64,000 nucleotides of DNA, taken from assembly GCF_022201045.2 (NCBI RefSeq), contig NC_068556.1, positions 20,751,501 to 20,815,500 of the forward strand, read 5' to 3'. The DNA comes from Citrus sinensis (lineage: Eukaryota; Streptophyta; Magnoliopsida; Sapindales; Rutaceae). Position 1 is the stretch's first letter; the number at the start of each line of letters is the position of its first letter. The notes under the pieces were generated by a model. That model saw only the letters and a program-made list of their open reading frames with translations. It was not told the origin of the DNA and searched no databases. Shown here piece by piece: positions 1 through 11,382 of this stretch. Position numbers and translations under genes: made by a program.

Positions 1-3000
1 TCGGGATTTGCATGGCTTGGGATTATCAAGATCCCTGTCAGAATGCCTCTTTGTCTTACAAACAGCTTTAGAATTTTCAGAAGATGAACCTTCATCCTGC
101 TCAGTAGCTCCATTTGCTGTAGAGAGTGAAGATGAATCATGCTTGGAACATTCATCATTACCCTCTTTTCCTGTAGACTCAAGACCAGCACACGAACAAT
201 TCTCTACATGTAACCCTGTGCCGGATCTGATTTTATCATCTTCAACACTGAAAAGCAAATTTTCACTTTCAGCCTCCGGAGAAAGTAATTGCTTATCATC
301 ATCATCCAGGCCTATGATGTCTGATGCTTCTTCTGAAGGAGTTTCAGAGGCCAAGGCATCTAAATTGCCCGATTTGTATCTTTGACCTTCCTTCATTGAT
401 GTCTGTGCGTGTCCTTCACCTCTCCACTTCCTGCTGTTGTTTAAACGTTCTTGTCGAGCTCTCTGTTGCAGATGATGTCGCTTCCACTGCTTACTTGACT
501 TCCGAGCTGTCAGAGATCTACTGTTTGAGGAGGATACAGTTGATATGCTAGATGAGGTGTGACGGGAACCTGCATCACTTTCTGCTAACATAAGATCAGC
601 TTCACATATAAGCAATAATGAAAAGTCAAATTAAAAAATGAAAAATAGAAAAGATGGTATCTAAAAAGGATTTAAAGGAGAAAAAATTAAGGAAACTTCA
701 CAGGCCTTACCACTAAAAGAAACATTTCCATCATTCTCCAGCATCGGGCCTTCATATACATCCATTTCTGCCGAGGAACTGATGAAATCATCATTGGATG
801 AGTCTTTGCCATTTCCTTCTAAATTACAGCATATCCATGAAGGTACTTGACAATAACTTAGAAGCTTATTGTACTGGAACACACATGAAAAAATCAGAAA
901 CAGACAAAAAAAAAATTAGATATAGAAACCAGAAAAGCTCTATGCAAAAATTAGCCAAGTTATCATGACCAACCCACAGGATTACTGCTTTCCATAACAA
1001 ATCTGAGAAACAAATAGAAATGCATGAGCAGAAGTACAAATAGAACCAAAGCCAATAAAATAATCATTTTCATTATCATAGTTCTTCATATAATGTGCAA
1101 ACCACAAGCAGCTATCAACTTAAGTACTACATCAGTTTAAGTAACAGAGGAAAGAAGTGATATGATAAATCCAGATCGAATGACGACCAAACATCTGCTC
1201 CACTAAACCAGTAAAGACTAAAAGGACAAGAAGCAATCTTTTCTAATTAAAAATTCTATAGCACTTCAACAATCTTAAGTATAGCATTAAAACAGATAAA
1301 TAAGAATGTAGCAGATAATTCGGTGAAAGGTGCAAATTTAAGACTCTACTTGTACTGGCCAAAGTGAAAACCCCAAGAAGATAGGCACAAATATGGGGCA
1401 ATGAAATAGAAATGTGAAAAGGAAAAGTGGGAGATATATAATGAACTAGAAAAGGGAGATAAAAATAAGACTTGGGAGAAGCCCAATTTCCATTATACCA
1501 AAAATCAATCAAAGTCTTTGATTCAGAACCAAACATAAGGCCGAATAGATTCTAATTGTTTTGGTTTTTCATCATTAATACATTTACTGGCTTCACATCC
1601 CCCCCCCCCCCCCCCCCCCACCAAAAAAAAAAAAATCAAAAACCAACCATAAGCCCAAATTAATGGTGGCCAAAACTTGATAAGAGATTCCAGGTATATA
1701 TAAGTCTTGCATCCATGCATAAATATGTGTAGATCTTTAAGATATCATACATCCGCCAATGTTAGCAACCTATATAAAAGAAGATTCAGCCCTAAGGAAT
1801 GGAAACAGTAATTCCTAGCCAAAAGAGCAAATTCTGTATAAGGAATAATTGTATAAAGGACAAATAGCAAATGAATTTTGCTAGATTAAAAATTCAAGAA
1901 AAAAAAAAGTATTTGACAAGCAAACATTTAATACGCTCGTCCTAATCCATTCAAATTGAATAACAGGAATGAAATGAACCATAACAAAATCAGTAATGTC
2001 TAATTAAATCCTTACTGATTATGACGAAATGATTGATCTTAATTATAAGTTATTGACATGTACCTGAAGGTTCAAATTCTGAAGGTTGTGCATTAAGCAA
2101 AGGTCAAGAGAACCCAATGAAGTCAGCCTATTATTCGAAAGGTCCAAGTTCTCCAGTCTTTGCAATAAGTATAAACCAGAAGGTAATTCTACCAACTTAT
2201 TATTCGCAACCTTCAGAGATATCAAAGCCTTCAAATAACATATTTCAGTAGGCAAATACTTCATCTTATTGAATGAAAGATCTAACTGCTCCAAATTACT
2301 TAAGCAGCCAATCTCAGGAGGAAGGTATCTACAACAAAAGAAAATATGCATGTATTAAATACTTCCAGTTAATCAACATATATAGCTCATTAACTATGTT
2401 CATTCGACCAAAACTACACCAATGTGCCCGCCTATTCTACAAAATTTCAATATGCTATTCAGAAAATCTGAATTTACACTCTTTTTATCCTGTCATATCA
2501 CGCCAGTGCGAGTCCCAGTATTACTTCTACTTCTAATGCATTTTAACATCCTAGCATTTAGAGATTCATACTTTCTCTATTCCTACTTCTTCCTCAAAAG
2601 AATTCAAAAATTAAGCACCGAAAAGTAAAAATGTTTAAGAACACTAACCTAATAGAGAAATGACAAACAGAGAGCTTAGTCAGGCACTTGAGCCCAGCAA
2701 TCTCACTCAACAACGTCAAAACTGAGGGTCGCGGAGGAACCTTACTCAGCTCAAGCTCCTTCAACCCCTTCAATTTATTCAAAGCGAACCCATTAACCCC
2801 CGGTGACGATATTTTTATCTGCAAGCATTCTAACCCCAACAAATTCCCGACCTCAGACGGAAACAAATTTATCTCGTTTCCAAAAAATTTCAAATTTCTC
2901 AACTTCTCGTATCGACCCACCGATTTCGGAATCAAATTCAACACATTCTTGTACAAATACAAGCCCTCGACCGAATTATCGCCGCCCCTGTTACCGTAAC

Positions 3001-3178
3001 TCTCAATTAACGGAAAATCAACGGTCTTCCCGGAGACGTCAATGACTGAGTCGTCGTCGTCGTCGTTAACACTGCCGTTTTTCTCATTATTGATTTTGTT
3101 GGCTTCTGATGGAAGTTTCTCTTTTATGGGACCCTCAGGAGATTTCTGAGTGATTTCAACGGAATTTGTTAGCTGCAT
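1..3178 (-). CDS. LRR protein, LRR-plus-Raf-like-kinase type (5' part, gene runs off left edge)
   Basis: Partial gene with coding exons 3178-2649, 2328-2064, 873-711 and 581-1; the frame closes across all three introns. The start is the ATG at 3178, followed by an acidic low-complexity N-terminus with a run of Asp. From about residue 65 onward come leucine-rich repeats of the intracellular plant/Ras-group kind (LDLSFNKMKYLPTEICYL, LDLSNNRLTSLG). Exons 3 and 4 then encode a Ser-rich and Lys/Arg-rich, partly acidic linker. The order and exon layout fit the Arabidopsis At1g04210 type, where an LRR region and long linker precede a Raf-like protein kinase domain. The kinase part would lie left of this window and is not seen, so kinase function is inferred from family resemblance. 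The large intron 2063-874 holds a 21-base C run. A 5' leader and promoter should lie just right of 3178. Confidence 0.85.
1599..1619. repeat. 21-base poly-C run (poly-G in the LRR gene's sense strand)
   Basis: An uninterrupted run of 21 C, followed within three bases by a run of about 13 A, inside the second intron of the LRR gene. In the transcript it would read as 21 G. Such tracts are slippage-prone in copying and in sequencing, so the exact length may not be reliable. Confidence 0.9.
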
Positions 3179-5577
3179 TTGGTCAGTTGATGAATTAAAG
3201 AAAACAAAAGGATTAATCTTGGGGCTATTTTCCTGCTAACAAAAGGGGGGGTTTTGGGAAAGTTGTGAGAGAGTTGAAATTGAGATCTGTTTGGGAGGAG
3301 GAAAAATTGAGAGGAAAAGGCATATGAAGGAAAGAAAATTGAAAAGGAAAGTGAGGGAAAATTTCGAAGCCGCTGGCCCGCTCCAGGATGGAAAATTTGG
3401 GAGAGAGAAAAATAAAGAAACCCTAGAATCTAGACGAATCGTACTGCAGTTATTTGAAGGAAGCTACCCGCTACGGCAGTGGTTTCCACTCGGCACTACG
3501 ATTGAACTTTTTCTAAACGGCGTCGTTAAGAAAGTTGTTAGAAGGTCGCAAATAACCTTTGCCCAAGGATTTGAAAGTGGAGTTCAGTCAAAGTTTGTGG
3601 CGGGTCAAAAGAAAATTACGACGTGGAGTGCATCAAAAGACTTAACGTTATTTGTAGGCTATCTACACCTGCGTGTTAATCTTTAAAAAGAAATTAAAAA
3701 TTATCATAATTCTCTTCAAAAAAAATAAAATTTGAAGACCATCCACGAATATTTTGAAAATTATGTATATTTTTTTTATAAACATTTCAATTTTAAAATA
3801 TATTTTACCAATAAGCCTATAAAAATACACAAATTACTTCAAAAAAATCTAACTCATATAAGCTCATTAATCCATCAAATTAAATTATCTTTCACAGTTA
3901 TTAAAGAGACTCGAGTCCTCTACATTATATTTAAAATAAAGAGGTGTCAACTTATTGTTTTTAATTATGTATATATTTTTTAACTAGAACCAATTTCATA
4001 AAATAATCTCAGTTTCAACAATGAGAACAATACATACATATGTGTGTGTGTATGTATCTATGCATATATATATGTGTGTGTATACTGTATAAGTCGAATT
4101 AAGATATAAGTACGATGATATTATTAAAAATTTCATTTGTCATCAAAAATAAATATAATTTATAATTTTTGTAATAAATGTGTCCACAATATCACAATAT
4201 TAGTTGTGCGTCATCCTCAAATCACAAAATAACTTAATTTGCATTTAATTTTGACTTGTAAATTAAGAAAGGAAAGCTATTACCTTGAAATTAACACTGT
4301 GCTAATATGAACCTTACATCACGACTTAAGTTAAGCATTTAATTTATTTAATTTTGACTTGTAAATCAAGATAGGAAAGCCATTACCTAGAAATTAACTT
4401 TGGGCTAATATGAACTTTACAGCACGACTTAAACAATTAATTTATTACATTAAACATGGAATCACTTAGTTAAAACAATAAAATTGAGCAAATTATCGCT
4501 GACTTGAAAAAGAAAGAAAAATCATGACATCATAAATTATAATTGCAACTTCTGTAACTCTCAGTCTTGAATTATAAAATTTATAGGATTGAGACCTAAG
4601 TAAACTGTATGTTAATCATTTTTCAACGTAAAGCCCAAAAAGCAAGGACGGCAAATATCCGGCGGGTGTCCATCTATGTGCAAATTTATAATTATATACA
4701 TTTATATTTATATCTAATTTTAGATGGTGGATTTTGATTTAGATTTTATCTACATGCATGGACACCGATAATAACATATTAATATCAGTATAATAAGATA
4801 TTTATATCTATTTACAAACACACTATTAAAATAAATATCGGTTAAACCTACTTTTTTGTTTTTCGAAAGGTATAAGCGTACTCAAAAACTTTAAATTTAG
4901 ACTTACTTTGTGTAATGAATTATAAATCTTTTCCTTTAATAATTCATACGCTATAAAAATCCCATTAAATTAATAGTATTGAGACCATAGAAAATCTATT
5001 AATTTAGTAAATATTAATATATCTATAAATTAATAAATTATTAATTAACAAAAAAGTTTCTTATTCTTGGAAAACATAATCTCGTTTATATAGTATTTAT
5101 TTATCTTGACTTAGCATTTATTATGTTTTTTTGGAATATTAGTTAGTTATCTTATATTTGTAGTAATTAGTTATCTTATATTGACAGTAATTAGATCATT
5201 AAAGAGTTTTTATTCTTTTATATTAAAGATGATGTATGGAGTCGAGCTTTCTGGTTGCTGCAAAACAATAATACAAACTAGAATTTTGCATTACAAAAAG
5301 AATAAAAGATGAGATCTAATTTCAAATCAATTTCAAGAAACTAAAAAAGTTAACAATAGGAACATATTTTTCAAAAGTCATGTGACATCGTCGATTTAAT
5401 TTCAAATTAGGCAACTATTAATTTATATCTTAAGTGGGTCTTATAAGAAAATCGAATTTTTTTAAAAAATTATTATTCAATAAACTTATCAAAATATTAT
5501 TTATTATGTTGGTCAAATTTTTATTAATCAAAATTATAAATTTATCAAAGTACTACTGTATATCTCAAAATCTTTAA
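3179..5577. other. Upstream spacer of the LRR gene, AT-rich, no gene seen
   Basis: 3179-3300 should hold the LRR gene leader. A 131-codon open frame at 3291-3686 (plus) is Lys/Arg-rich, resembles nothing I know and probably lies in the promoter. 4030-4090 is a mixed TG/TA microsatellite. A two-copy tandem repeat lies at 4234-4440. The rest is AT-rich with no coding signal that I can see. Confidence 0.6.
4234..4440. repeat. Two-copy tandem repeat, unit about 103 bp
   Basis: The word TTTAATTTTGACTTGTAAAT recurs at about 4244 and 4347. The following roughly 90 bases (a stretch containing GAAATTAAC, GCTAATATGAAC and CACGACTTAA) align between the two units with scattered differences. Noncoding and diverged, so an old local duplication. 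Confidence 0.8.
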
Positions 5578-6411
5578 GGTAGTGTTTACTTTCTGGAGTG
5601 GGAGTGTGGAGTGTGGATTCCTCCCACTCCAGTGTTTGCTTACCTTAAAAAATGAGGGAGTGGGAGTGGGAATCCGTGGATCCCACCTAATTTTGGAGTG
5701 GGGAGTGGGATTCCCACTTCCATGGGGGGAGGTGGGAGTGGGAATCCACTCTCCCCTCTTCCCATTTTATCCATATAATTAAATAAATAAATAATATTTA
5801 ATAAAATAAATAATATCATATTTATTAAAAATAATAATAATATCATATTTATTAAAAATAATAATTATATCATATTTATTTTATTAAATTTAATAAAATA
5901 AAAATAAATAAATATTATATTTAAATTAATAATATTAAACATTAATTTTAATAAATATTAATTATTTATTTAATTAATAATAATAAATTTTTTATTAATT
6001 TTGTACTATATTATCAATAATAATATTTCATTTGTGTTGCTATTATTAATAATTTTTATTCACATAATTTAAATTTAAATTAATAAAAAATTATGATTTA
6101 CATAATTAAGAATATTAGTAATTATTATTAATTTAGAAATATAATAAAATATTTATTATTTTCCAAATATTTATTATTAATTTTTTAATTACAAATTATA
6201 ATTCTGTACATAAAAATAAAATTGTAATTTAAAATAATTTACTCTCAATCCAAGACAAAGTAAACAAATAATTAGGATTCTGATTGACAATCCATACTTT
6301 CATTTAGTCTAAGTAAACACCATACTTCCACTCCCATTCTCATCCACACCCCTAATCCAAGGATTACCACTCCTCATTATTCCTACTCCAATCCAAAAAG
6401 TAAACGCAGCA
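5578..6411. mobile_element. Non-autonomous DNA transposon (MITE-like), possibly PIF/Harbinger type
   Basis: The left end reads GGTAGTGTTTACTTT and the inverted right end reads TGCTGCGTTTACTTT. Behind each are G/A-rich subterminal stretches (GGAGTGGGAGTG on the left, GGATTGGAGTAGG inverted on the right). A TAA trinucleotide borders both ends (5575-5577 and 6412-6414) and fits a 3-bp target duplication. The roughly 500-bp core is extremely AT-rich and has no open frame. A GTAAACA word near the left end recurs inside the right subterminal part. The family name is inferred from the 3-bp duplication; the short imperfect ends leave hAT or another family possible. Confidence 0.55.
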
Positions 6412-6414
6412 TAA

Positions 6415-7289
6415 ATTCGAAAGAATTTTGAATGCTCGGAAAGCACAATATCCTATAATTGAGACATTATCATGCTGCGTTACAAAGAATGTTAAAATAA
6501 ATAAATAAATAGTTGATGCAGCGATTGATGTCTCCAATGGAATTACAGGTTTGGGTCAAATTAGTATTTTAAGACTTATAAGCTCAATTGTAAGGTGCTC
6601 ATTGGAATTTGACAATAATTAAAATCACGAAAGGCAAAAGCTGGAGTATCGTACAATCGAATTAAAATAGCCAGACGTTTTTTTCTTAATTTTTTACTAA
6701 ACAAAAAAAAAACACTAAACAAAGAAACGCAAACAACAATAGCTCTTAAAGGAAAAACCATAATACCCACAAAGCCACTCAACTAATTTCCTAGATATAT
6801 AGCCTTATTTTTTATTTTTTTAACAGAAATTAATTTTGAGCATTTTGGACAGAAATAAAATAAATTGAATTCCATTAGCTGCTGGAGAAATCACACATGT
6901 TTGTCCGTAAATGGTCCAATAACTCGTGCTCGCATCACTTGGTGTCAGCCTCCATAATGTGATATAAGCCACATGGCAAAATCCGAGCCCTTAAATTTAG
7001 TGACTGCACAGATTGTGACGCGTAAGAGGAGAGGCAAAGTGCAAACAAGATCACAACAAACTCTCCCAAATTAAACCAAAATCCAAACCCGGAACCCAAC
7101 CACCTTCCTACAAGCAATTTAATTAGCGGATTCAATTCCGATTCCCGCCACATAAACACACGCTCTGCACATACAATTCAAAATAACAACTCACAAATCA
7201 AAATTCAAAATCTCTCTCTCTCTGTCTCAAAGAGAAACAAACACTAAAAAGCAAATTAACAAGAAATTTTCTCTACTTAAAATACGAAG
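6415..7289. other. DMC1 upstream region
   Basis: Spacer and likely promoter/leader of DMC1. It is AT-rich up to about 6900, then has mixed composition. The stretch 7200-7289 looks like a leader, with a short CT run (7211-7222) and A-rich sequence just before the start codon. No other gene is visible; the small frames here are short and lack family features. Confidence 0.5.
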
Positions 7290-10200
7290 ATGATTGCGAC
7301 TCTCAAGTAAGTTAACAAATCCGAGCAACTCATTTTATGCCTTTACAATTTTGTATCGCATAACAGACGCGACGGCGTTTGATCCTCTTTTGTGCTTGAT
7401 GTTTTATCAGAGCCGAAGAACAAAGCCAGTTACAGCTTGTGGAGCGAGAAGACATAGACGACGAAGAAGACTTGTTTGAAGCGATTGATAAATGTGCGTA
7501 CTCTCTCTCTCTCTCTCTCTCAGCTCGACGATTCTAGTATTTTGTGCTTCCTCGTTTGTTTTCTTCGAAATTCAATTTGTTTGCAAAACGTTTGAGTGAT
7601 TTGCGCTATTTGATTGGGAATGACAACGTCAGCAACAGATATCTTCGATTTAATATTTATAGTTGTTTCATTTTTTCCGATTCTCGATTCGATTATTTGT
7701 TTTGCAACAATTTTGAGAAATTAGTTGTGCTCGACGTCTGAGTTCTTTTGAATTGCTATTTGGCTCTTTTCTTTTGTATTTTAGCGGAATTCAAATTATG
7801 ACAAGCAATTTTTGGTGCCTCTTTATTTATTTATTTTTTTTTTTTTTTTTTGGTGTTGTATTCATAACGATGATTCGCTATGAGATCGTTCGGTTGCTGT
7901 TTGTTCTTCGCATCTAATTTTACGATTTACGAATTTAATGAATCTGTTCTGTTTTCCAGTGTAATCTAGACCTCCAACTGATTTTGATTTTGATTGCACT
8001 TGTCTGTTTGGAATTTCAGTTGAATCAATTGTATATTATCAGTCACTTCAGTCAAATATGTACGTAAAAAATCGTTTGAAAAATTATTTTGTACGAAATG
8101 GTTCCCTGATTTGACATCGATCATTAATTTTTAGCTAATTCAAGTTACCTTATTGAAATAAAAGACCGAGAAAAAATGAATTCAAGGTCTGTTAATTTGT
8201 CGATTGGTTAGTTGACAATGTTTATGCGCAATTTCTTCAGTGATTTCTCAAGGAATCAATGCTGGAGATGTGAAGAAGCTTCAGGATGCAGGGATATACA
8301 CCTGCAATGGCTTGATGATGCACACCAAGAAGGTTTAGTGTATATTCTCAATTTCTAATCATTTAATCTGAGAATTTTTTTTTATAATGCAACTCAATGT
8401 CTGTTAAACTCTGTGTTTGTAGCACTTGACTGGAATCAAAGGATTATCAGAGGCAAAGGTTGAAAAGATCTGTGAAGCTGCTGAAAAGATAGTGGTTGGT
8501 GTTTAGATCTCTCACTAATTGCGTTTTAGTTATGGAATATCTTTGAAGAATTATCATTTTTTGTTTTCCTTTTATTTTACAGAATTTTGGATATATTACA
8601 GGAAGTGATGCTCTGCTCCGAGTAAGCTCCAATTTCTTTCTACTTTTAATCTAAGCCATAGATCAGATATGACCTTTCTCTCTCTTATAAATTCTGTTTG
8701 CTGTGCTATGTTTTGTTTAACTAAAAGCTTGGATTAGCAATTTTGGTTAATATAAAGGTGATCCTTATCTTTTTGGGCTTATAGAGAAAGGCAGTGATCA
8801 AAATCACAACTGGAAGCCAAGCCCTCGATGAACTGTTAGGCGGTGATTTTACCCTCCTTTGATGTTTCATTAATACTGATGATCATCTATGCAATTTTTT
8901 TTTTATATCAATCATCAGTCATAATTAATTTGTGTGTAAAATTTGAAAAGGTGGGATTGAGACTGGAGCCATCACAGAAGCTTTTGGGGAGTTCCGGTAA
9001 GAACAATTATCTTTCCTTTTCTTTAATTACCGTATATCTGTAAGCTTTGCTTCATGGTCATCCATCTGTTTAGCTGTTTAACTTGTTTACTAAAACTTCA
9101 TTCAGGTCTGGGAAAACACAGCTTGCTCATACCCTATGCGTTTGCACGCAGGTTCTTCTTTGCCCTGATTATATATGCCTCCGGTCCTCTACATGGATAA
9201 TAGTTAGTGTATTAGTGCAACAATTAATTACTGATTACATAGTGAGTATGCTTTGATTGCCCTTGTACTGTTGTACAACCCTTAGATTCAACACATTAGA
9301 GGAAATGGAAGTGAAAGGTAATCCACCTTGTTAAAATGAAATCAAATTCCATTGTCTTTGGGCTATGAATTTGAAAAGTTGCTATTGTAAGATATGACCT
9401 TGGCTCAAATAGGCTATGCCTTGTATTACATAAAAGTCATGTTATGCACATTAATCCCGATGATTTGAATATTCTGGTTATCATTGCAGCTTCCTACAAA
9501 TATGCGGGGTGGGAATGGGAAGGTTGCTTACATTGACACTGAAGGAACTTTGTGAGTTTCCTTTTCCTCTTGAAATCTAAAATGATTTGTTAATGTCTCT
9601 CATTGATTGAATTGGTAAATCATAACTACTTTTGCAGAAATCAGTCAGTTTCATTGTGTTTTCTTCTTTAATATATGCACTTGCAGCCGCCCTGATAGGA
9701 TTGTACCCATAGCTGAAAGATTTGGAATGGACCCAGGAGCTGTCCTTGACAATGTAAGCATTTTCTTCCCATGTCATTCACTAATTTCGCCAAGGGAAGA
9801 ACACACTTAACTAAAATGTCTTTTCTGAGAAAGATCATTTATGCTCGTGCGTACACATATGAGCATCAGTACAACCTACTTCTTGGTCTGGCAGCAAAAA
9901 TGTCTGAAGAACCATTCAGACTTCTGGTGAGATTTCAACAGTAGAATTATCCTATGATACATAAATCAGAATGTATTGTATTAATGTTCATGTCAACACA
10001 CATTTTCAGATTGTGGATTCAGTGATTGCCCTCTTTCGAGTAGATTTCACAGGAAGAGGAGAACTTGCAGATCGACAGGTTACTTCAGATTCCTCGAGAT
10101 CCCTACACTATCTTTAGAATTTCTCTTCATTTATCCTAAAGTGAACAACTTGCAATTGCAGCAAAAATTGGGACAAATGCTCTCCCGATTAACAAAGATA

Positions 10201-10816
10201 TCTGAGGAATTCAATGTTGCGGTCTACATGACCAACCAAGGTAACTCTTACTGCCACGGTATCTTTGACCTTGTAGTATGCTCGTTAATCCAGAAAGCTT
10301 CACACTTAAATTTGGGACTTGATTCTGTTTTCAATTTGATTAGTAGACCTAGCATTCCAAATGTTTTTAGCAACTCTTTTATCAGCGGTTCTAGAATTGA
10401 ACTAGTCATTAGTGCATCTGTCGGCAAGCTCGCCACTCAACAATTTGAACTATTGCTGAACTATTTTATATGATTATTGGCGGCAGTTATAGCCGACCCA
10501 GGTGGGGGGGTTTTCATATCAGATCCAAAGAAACCGGCAGGAGGGCATGTGCTTGCTCATGCAGCGACAATAAGATTGATGTTCCGGAAAGGAAAAGGTG
10601 AACAACGCGTCTGCAAGGTGTTCGATGCCCCAAATCTGCCAGAGGCTGAAGCAATATCCTTTTCTTATCATATTATTCTAATTAAGGTTTTTCATCATAA
10701 TTAAACATGCCCAAATATGAAACAGCAATATCTTGTTATTTCTATACAAAGTTGTTCTTGACAGTAAATACGTATTTCAGATAACACCAGGTGGCATTGC
10801 AGATGCCAAGGACTAG
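7290..10816 (+). CDS. DMC1: Meiotic recombinase DMC1 (RecA/RAD51 family)
   Basis: Fifteen coding exons: 7290-7306, 7411-7493, 8241-8332, 8423-8494, 8583-8621, 8785-8842, 8951-8996, 9106-9151, 9490-9551, 9687-9753, 9834-9926, 10010-10078, 10162-10240, 10487-10653, 10772-10816. They sum to 1035 nt, giving 344 residues, the same length I remember for Arabidopsis DMC1. The N-terminal helix-hairpin-helix region ([29 protein letters not shown]) is followed by the ATPase core, with Walker A GEFRSGKTQ (about residue 130) and Walker [12 protein letters not shown] (about residue 223). The C-terminus is [11 protein letters not shown], a DMC1/RAD51 hallmark. DMC1 forms nucleoprotein filaments on single-stranded DNA and carries out strand exchange between homologues in meiosis. 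The start is set by the family N-terminus (MIATLK). All introns are GT-AG except the last, which fits an AT-AC U12-type intron. Confidence 0.97.
10654..10771 (+). other. DMC1: AT-AC (U12-type) intron, last intron of DMC1
   Basis: After codon GCA (10651-10653) the sequence runs ATATCCTT, the exact U12-type 5' splice consensus. No GT donor keeps the frame here. The 3' end is TAAATAC before GTATTTCAG, and TTCTTGAC (10755-10762), a good U12 branch site, has its branch A about 10 bases from the AC. There is no clear polypyrimidine tract. Splicing AT to AC gives ...[12 protein letters not shown]..., matching the conserved DMC1 C-terminus without a gap. Using the nearby CAG at 10778-10780 as acceptor would lose the conserved VFQ. 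Confidence 0.9.
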
Positions 10817-11382
10817 CCAAAAGATCATCAGCTCAAGACCCAGCAGCAACACCTCATGCGGCACATTTATAATGTTTCAGTTACTTCATATCTAGTTATG
10901 GTTGTCTAAGTAGGAAAAAAAACAACTGGGAATTTAACTTAGTTGCTTTTTCACTTAAGCTCTGTAAATGTTAATCCAATTCCAAAGTGTCTGCTACCCA
11001 AAGTAATTCAATAATAGCTTATCTTCAACTACCTATAAACTTTCATATGTATACAGACTTGCTTGCTTTGATATACCACCTAAGTTGTTAGAAAAGAGAG
11101 ATTCCAGGACACTATAACATCATACATGCAATTTACAAATTATCAACAAAGCCATTGTCCAATGTAATATTATTGCATGTTATATGCCACAAAGCCTGGG
11201 CTTAGTTTTGATAGTAAGCAACACAGTTTGCTGCATGAAATCTCTAATAAACAATGTAAAGCTCGGTACCAAATAAAGCATATAAGTCATATGATGGTAA
11301 CGGGAACTGCAAAAGTGATGAAATAAACCCTCGGAAGGCCCAATAATAATAAAAACCTTCCCGGAAAGTTGTAGTTATGGAC
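10817..11382. other. Spacer between the convergent DMC1 and AILP1-type genes
   Basis: The 3' ends of the two genes face each other across about 570 bases. It should hold both 3' untranslated regions. AATAAT/AATAAA-like words occur on both strands (for example around 11010 plus and 11270 minus). No gene seen. Confidence 0.6.

Noticed and set aside
3291-3686. 131-codon plus-strand open frame next to the LRR gene
   Set aside because: Very basic, low-complexity start, no family resemblance, and it occupies the likely promoter of the minus-strand LRR gene.
10654-10780. GT-AG alternative for the last DMC1 intron, ending at the CAG at 10778-10780
   Set aside because: No GT donor near 10653 keeps the frame, and this acceptor would delete the conserved VFQ; the AT-AC reading fits perfectly.
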